Shown here piece after piece: positions 60,427 through 64,000 of a stretch of 64,000 bases of DNA. The notes beneath the pieces were generated by a model. That model saw only the letters and a program-made list of their open reading frames with translations, had not been told where the DNA came from and did not search any database. The position numbers and the translations under genes are program-made. How positions within the stretch are numbered: position 1 is the first letter of the stretch; each line of letters starts with the position of its first letter. The DNA is taken from the NCBI GenBank assembly GCA_025800125.1, contig JAOXSF010000149.1, forward strand, positions 40,812-104,811, given 5' to 3'. Origin of the DNA: Marinobacterium sp. Lineage in GTDB: Bacteria; Pseudomonadota; Gammaproteobacteria; Pseudomonadales; Balneatricaceae.

Positions 60427-60630
60427 TTATTTGCTACCCACATGGTAGTTGGTGTACTCACCTTTATCCAGGTTTACACCATCAACAGTTACCTGCTGAA
60501 TGCTGTCGTAGTGGGAGGCGGTTTCAAATGCGGTACCCAGTCCCAGATGCCCCTGGTCAACAGCCGCAGCAGAGGCAGTACCAGCGATCAGAGCAGATGT
60601 CAGAGCAATAGTGGTGATAATAACTTTCAT
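60427..60630 (-). CDS. Small secreted peptide, paralogue C
   Basis: 67 residues from ATG 60630 with a GAGGACT site. Signal peptide MKVIITTIALTSALIAGTAS; the mature part has HLGLGTAFETASHYDSIQQV, VDGVNL and the shared C-terminal GSK (YHVGSK). Diverged from A and B in the middle, so an older duplication. The conserved core ASHYDS-x-x-x-VT-x-DG-x-NL appears in all three and is probably the functional part. Confidence 0.82.
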   Translation of the reverse strand: MKVIITTIALTSALIAGTASAAAVDQGHLGLGTAFETASHYDSIQQVTVDGVNLDKGEYTNYHVGSK

Positions 60631-60723
60631 GATGCAGTCCTCTAAATTCGTTTCAGCTGCGGACAACGGCGCCGTGACGGTTGCGCTCTGCCCTGTTGTT
60701 GAAAGCAATCATAGGCGGTCGCT

Positions 60724-60740
60724 CTGAAACAAAACTGAAA
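60724..60740 (-). promoter_or_regulatory. TTTCAG-N5-TTTCAG box, peptide gene C
   Basis: TTTCAG-TTTTG-TTTCAG on the minus strand with -10 TATGAT (60713-60708) 10 bp downstream. Confidence 0.75.
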
Positions 60741-60824
60741 AGCTGAAAACTTTTTTCAGCACTGTTTTGCAACTCTCTGGGCCAGCTGCAAGACCTTCGC
60801 TCAGCCGCCAGAAGTGACAGACCC

Positions 60825-60857
60825 AAAAAAGGCCTGCAGGGCATACCTTGCAGGCCT
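60825..60857 (-). terminator. Terminator of aminotransferase/semialdehyde dehydrogenase operon
   Basis: AGGCCTGCA (60830-60838) and TGCAGGCCT (60849-60857), followed on the minus strand by six T. Confidence 0.85.
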
Positions 60858-60906
60858 AAGGACCGAGGGCTCTTCGTGCTCAGAGCCCCTTGCAACATAA
60901 CCAGGT

Positions 60907-62259
60907 TCAGGCTTTTATCAGGCCCTCTTTCACCACCCAGGCCAGGGTGTCATCCAGCGCTTTGCTGAATTTCTCAACCATCTCGTCGATCTGCGCTGTA
61001 GTGGCAATCAGTGGTGGACAGAAAGCAATAGACGAACCCGCAACTGCACGTACAATCAAGCCATGCTGTTCACAGGCCTGTTGTGCAAAAGCACCAACAA
61101 CCCCGCCAGGGAAAGCGTCTTTAGTGGCCTTGTTCGCCACCATCTCTACCGCCGCGATCATACCTTTACCACGTACTTCACCCACCAGCGGGTGGTCTGC
61201 CAGGGCGTGCAGTTTACGCTGCATATACTCGCCTGCTTCAGCGGCATGGGCGAAGATATTGTCACGCTTGTAGATCTCCAGTGTTTTCAGCGCCACAGCT
61301 GCTGCCACCGGATGGCCAGAATAGGTATAACCATGGCCAAAGACACCGACCTCAGCACTTGGCTCCACCAGCGCGTCGTAAATATCACCGGAGATAACCG
61401 ACGCGCTGATCGGGATATAACCAGAAGAGAGCTGCTTGGCCAGTGTCATCAGTTTCGGTGACTCAATGCCCATGGTCTGACAGCCAAACGGCTGACCGGT
61501 ACGACCAAAACCGGTGATTACTTCATCGGCCCAGAACAGGATGTCGTATTTGGCCAGAATCGCTTGCACCCGCTCGTAGTAACCTTCAGGCGGCACAATC
61601 ACACCGCTGGCACCGGTCACCGGTTCGGCAATAAAGGCTGCGATGGTGTCCGGCCCTTCCGCCAGAATCATCTGCTCCAGGTTATTGGTGATGCGTTCAA
61701 CAAACTGCGCTTCACTCTCGCCAGGCAGATGGCCGCGCAGGTAGTGCGGTGCATCGGTACGCAGTACACCCAGTGCCTCGAATGGTAGATCAAAATGGGT
61801 GTGGTTTGGTTGCAGGCCTGTCAGCGATGCTGAAGCCACGGTTACGCCGTGGTAGGAACGTTCACGGGCGATAATCTTGCGTTTCTCCGGCTTGCCGATG
61901 GCATTGAAGTAGTAACGCAGCAGCTTGACATGGGTGTCGTTGGCATCACTGCCAGAGTTGCCGAAGAATACTTTGGCATTGTGCATCGGCACCATCTCGG
62001 CCAGCTGTTCGGCCAGCTCAACACCGGCGCGGTGGGTTTTACCACCGAACATATGGGTGTAGGCCAGTTTGCTCATCTGCTCGGCTGTGGTGTCTACCAG
62101 CTCTTTATTGCCATAGCCCAGCGAGGTACACCAGAGCCCGGCCAGGCCTTCCAGATACTGCTTACCGTTGCTGTCGTAAACGTAGATGCCTTCACCGCGC
62201 TCAATATCCAGCTTGTTATCACGCTGTTTCAGGTTGGTGGTCGGGTAGATAATCGCCAT
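60907..62259 (-). CDS. Class III omega-aminotransferase
   Basis: 450 residues, PLP class III. The PLP lysine lies in LMTLAKQLSSGYIPISA; WADEVITGFGRTG holds the cofactor aspartate; FFGNSGSDANDTHVKLLRYY is the phosphate-binding segment. Relatives act on beta-alanine, GABA, putrescine or other omega-amines with pyruvate or 2-oxoglutarate. It is 16 bp downstream of a succinate-semialdehyde dehydrogenase, so GABA or a diamine-derived aldehyde is a good guess. Confidence 0.9.
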   Translation of the reverse strand: MAIIYPTTNLKQRDNKLDIERGEGIYVYDSNGKQYLEGLAGLWCTSLGYGNKELVDTTAEQMSKLAYTHMFGGKTHRAGVELAEQLAEMVPMHNAKVFFGNSGSDANDTHVKLLRYYFNAIGKPEKRKIIARERSYHGVTVASASLTGLQPNHTHFDLPFEALGVLRTDAPHYLRGHLPGESEAQFVERITNNLEQMILAEGPDTIAAFIAEPVTGASGVIVPPEGYYERVQAILAKYDILFWADEVITGFGRTGQPFGCQTMGIESPKLMTLAKQLSSGYIPISASVISGDIYDALVEPSAEVGVFGHGYTYSGHPVAAAVALKTLEIYKRDNIFAHAAEAGEYMQRKLHALADHPLVGEVRGKGMIAAVEMVANKATKDAFPGGVVGAFAQQACEQHGLIVRAVAGSSIAFCPPLIATTAQIDEMVEKFSKALDDTLAWVVKEGLIKA

Positions 62260-62275
62260 TGTTAATCCTCCAGCT

Positions 62276-63742
62276 TCAGCCGTTCAGGCCGCCCATGCAG
62301 ATGTATTTAACTTCAAGGTAGTCATCCAGACCGTACTTCGAGCCCTCACGGCCCTGGCCAGATTCCTTGACGCCACCAAACGGAATCACATCGGCAGAGA
62401 TCGCCACTTCATTTACGCCCACCATGCCGTACTCAATACCTTCGGATACGCGCCATACCCGGCCAATATCACGGGTGTACAGGTAGGAGGCCAGACCAAA
62501 CTCGGTATCGTTAGCCATGGCAATGGCTTGCGCCTCAGTGCTGAAACGGAATACCGGTGCCACCGGGCCGAAGATCTCTTCGCGGAACACCCGCATCTGG
62601 TCATTTACATTGCCCAGAATGGTTGGCTGGTAGAAACACTCGCCCTGATCATCAATCTGACCACCCACCAGCACTTGAGCACCATCTTCCACGGCACTTT
62701 TCACCATGGCGTCGATATCCTGCGCCGCTTTGGCGGTCACTACCGGGCCATGGGTGCTTTCGCTATCCAGACCATTACCGATACGGAAGTCTTTTACCGC
62801 CGCAACAAACTTCTCCATAAAGGTGTCGTAGATGCTGTCCTGCACGAGGATACGGTTGGCACAGATACAGGTCTGACCGGAGTTACGGAACTTGGAGATC
62901 AGCGCGCCCTGGATCGCCTGGTCAAGGTCGGCATCATCAAAGATGATCACCGGCGCATTACCACCCAGCTCCATAGAGGTGCGTTTTACCGTGTCAGCAC
63001 ACTGCTTCATCAGCGTTTTGCCCACCGGAGTGGAGCCGGTAAAGGTGACTTTTTTCACTGTCGGGTTGGAGGTCAGCTCGCCACCGATTTCACGGGAACT
63101 ACGACCCGGCACCACACTGAACAGACCCGCAGGCAGGCCAGCACGGTCAGCCAGTTCCGCCAGCGCCAGTGCAGACAGTGGCGTTTCAGAGGCAGGCTTG
63201 AGCACAATGCCACAACCCACCGCCAGTGCTGGCGCAGCTTTGCGGGTGATCATCGCATTAGGGAAATTCCAGGGTGTAATGGCACCGACAACACCCACAG
63301 GCTGCTTGATCACCACACCACGACGGTCGGTCTGTGGCAGCGACAGTACATCACCGTAAACGCGGCGCGCTTCTTCTGCGAACCATTCGATAAAAGAAGC
63401 GCCATAAGCAACCTCACCCACCGATTCGGCCAGCACCTTGCCCTGCTCCAGCGTCATCAGCTTTGCCAGATCCTGCTGATTGTCCATCACCAGCGCATAC
63501 CAGCGCTTGAGGAACTGCGCACGCTCCGCTGCCGGGCGCGCTTTCCAGTCCTGCATGGCGGTTTCGGCCGCCTCAATAGCACGACGGGTTTCAACTGCGC
63601 CCACACTGGCAACCTCTGCCAGCAGTTCACCGGTTGCCGGGTTGGTTACCGCAAAGGTTTCGCCACTGTCGGCATCAACCCACTGGCCGTTGATAAACGC
63701 CCGGGTCTTCAGTAACCCCATATCGTTCAATTGGATGGTCAT
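62276..63742 (-). CDS. gabD: NAD(P)-dependent succinate-semialdehyde dehydrogenase
   Basis: 488 residues from ATG 63742 (GGAGAGAA site); an extension to 63778 is less likely. GabD pattern: ITPWNFPNAMITRKAAPALA, SMELGGNAPVIIFDDADLDQ and KFRNSGQTCICANRILVQ, with PFGGVKESGQGREGSKYG at the end. It oxidises succinate semialdehyde to succinate and pairs with the aminotransferase downstream in one operon. A second enzyme of this type occurs at 46380. Confidence 0.9.
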   Translation of the reverse strand: MTIQLNDMGLLKTRAFINGQWVDADSGETFAVTNPATGELLAEVASVGAVETRRAIEAAETAMQDWKARPAAERAQFLKRWYALVMDNQQDLAKLMTLEQGKVLAESVGEVAYGASFIEWFAEEARRVYGDVLSLPQTDRRGVVIKQPVGVVGAITPWNFPNAMITRKAAPALAVGCGIVLKPASETPLSALALAELADRAGLPAGLFSVVPGRSSREIGGELTSNPTVKKVTFTGSTPVGKTLMKQCADTVKRTSMELGGNAPVIIFDDADLDQAIQGALISKFRNSGQTCICANRILVQDSIYDTFMEKFVAAVKDFRIGNGLDSESTHGPVVTAKAAQDIDAMVKSAVEDGAQVLVGGQIDDQGECFYQPTILGNVNDQMRVFREEIFGPVAPVFRFSTEAQAIAMANDTEFGLASYLYTRDIGRVWRVSEGIEYGMVGVNEVAISADVIPFGGVKESGQGREGSKYGLDDYLEVKYICMGGLNG

Positions 63743-64000
63743 TGGTGTTCTCTCCAGAGCAGGCCCCTTCACGGGCACAAATTCAGTTGTTGAACGCTGT
63801 TATAACGGGGTTTACCATTTGGTTATATAAAGACTTACAAACCTTTACCTTTGTTTTTACGAAGACAAAATCTGCTTTTGCAAATAAGAGACTTGCTTTT
63901 ACAAATAAGCGCCAAAGAAAAGGCTATGTCTGAGTAAACTGTTGTAGATCTGCCATCCTGAAAATATCAGCCATGAGTTTCGGGGTGGCCGCTATGAAAA
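63743..64000. other. Upstream region of gabD operon to the window edge
   Basis: No gene seen. A direct repeat, TGCTTTTGCAAATAAG and TGCTTTTACAAATAAG, occurs at about 63873-63909 with a 21-bp period, and could be an operator pair or a slippage product upstream of the gabD operon. AT-rich near 63800-63860, where the promoter may lie. Confidence 0.5.

Noticed and set aside
62528..63715. A 395-residue frame antisense to the gabD gene
   Set aside because: Composition rich in H, R, Q and T is typical of a shadow of a GC-rich gene; the sense strand is a clear GabD.

Overview
This window looks like chromosomal DNA of a marine, Oceanospirillales-like gammaproteobacterium. The basis is the gene content: two BCCT betaine/choline/carnitine-type transporters, a DddP-like DMSP lyase homologue, a TRAP dicarboxylate-type transporter, a Rieske quaternary-amine-type oxygenase, many LysR regulators and several aldehyde dehydrogenases. 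Most of the window is moderately GC-rich. The first 2.6 kb and an orphan gene at 5599-6729 are clearly more AT-rich and look acquired. No rRNA, tRNA, CRISPR array, transposase or integrase was seen.

Layout. 1-2.6 kb: AT-rich three-gene island (four-TM SLATT/DUF4231 protein, Rossmann plus TRAFs-binding TPR protein, ThsB-like TIR protein), a candidate nucleotide-signal defence system. 3-5.5 kb: FAD amine-oxidase-type oxidoreductase and LysR. 5.6-9.5 kb: orphan protein, cystathionine gamma-synthase-type enzyme with a possible structured leader, and a luciferase-like (LLM) FMN monooxygenase. 10-16.8 kb: Yej-like peptide ABC importer plus GNAT. 16.9-20.7 kb: ABM protein, KptA remnant, TRAP transporter. 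21-27 kb: ATP-grasp/methyltransferase pair, UspA, 2OG-oxygenase-like protein, DMT exporter, LysR, DUF2306. 27-32.3 kb: LysR, BCCT, DMT exporter, DddP-like enzyme. 32.8-37.5 kb: Rieske oxygenase, aldehyde dehydrogenase, rubredoxin-reductase fusion, cupin. 37.6-40.5 kb: diguanylate cyclase and Ldh-family dehydrogenase. 40.8-49.8 kb: LysR, AraC, then a catabolic operon (PF06684 protein, alpha/beta hydrolase, two aldehyde dehydrogenases, flavin reductase, CMD protein, GntR regulator, Nudix). 49.9-53.7 kb: rhodanese, RibBA-like protein, DUF1330 protein, second BCCT. 54.4-58.6 kb: lipase, TetR/HPP pair, AEC and TauE/SafE transporters. 58.8-60.6 kb: four small secreted proteins sharing one promoter design. 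60.9-63.7 kb: class III aminotransferase and succinate-semialdehyde dehydrogenase.

How the genes may work together. A 12-bp palindrome, ATGGTATACCAT, lies upstream of the LLM monooxygenase, the PF06684 catabolic operon, the RibBA-like/DUF1330 divergent pair and the second BCCT. It resembles operators of FCD-type GntR regulators, and such a regulator is encoded in the operon. This links a betaine-type importer, FMN monooxygenase, flavin reductase, flavin-precursor synthesis, hydrolase and succinate-semialdehyde dehydrogenase into one probable regulon, which would fit ring cleavage of an N-methylpyridinium betaine (trigonelline- or homarine-like); the substrate is inference.

A second unusual theme is that several genes end in short tandem repeats (about 16-20 bp) that re-copy their own last codons and stop codon. 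A third is that the four small secreted-protein genes share a TTTCAG-N5-TTTCAG direct repeat placed exactly 10 bp from a TATNAT-like -10 box, as expected for an OmpR/PhoB-type activator.
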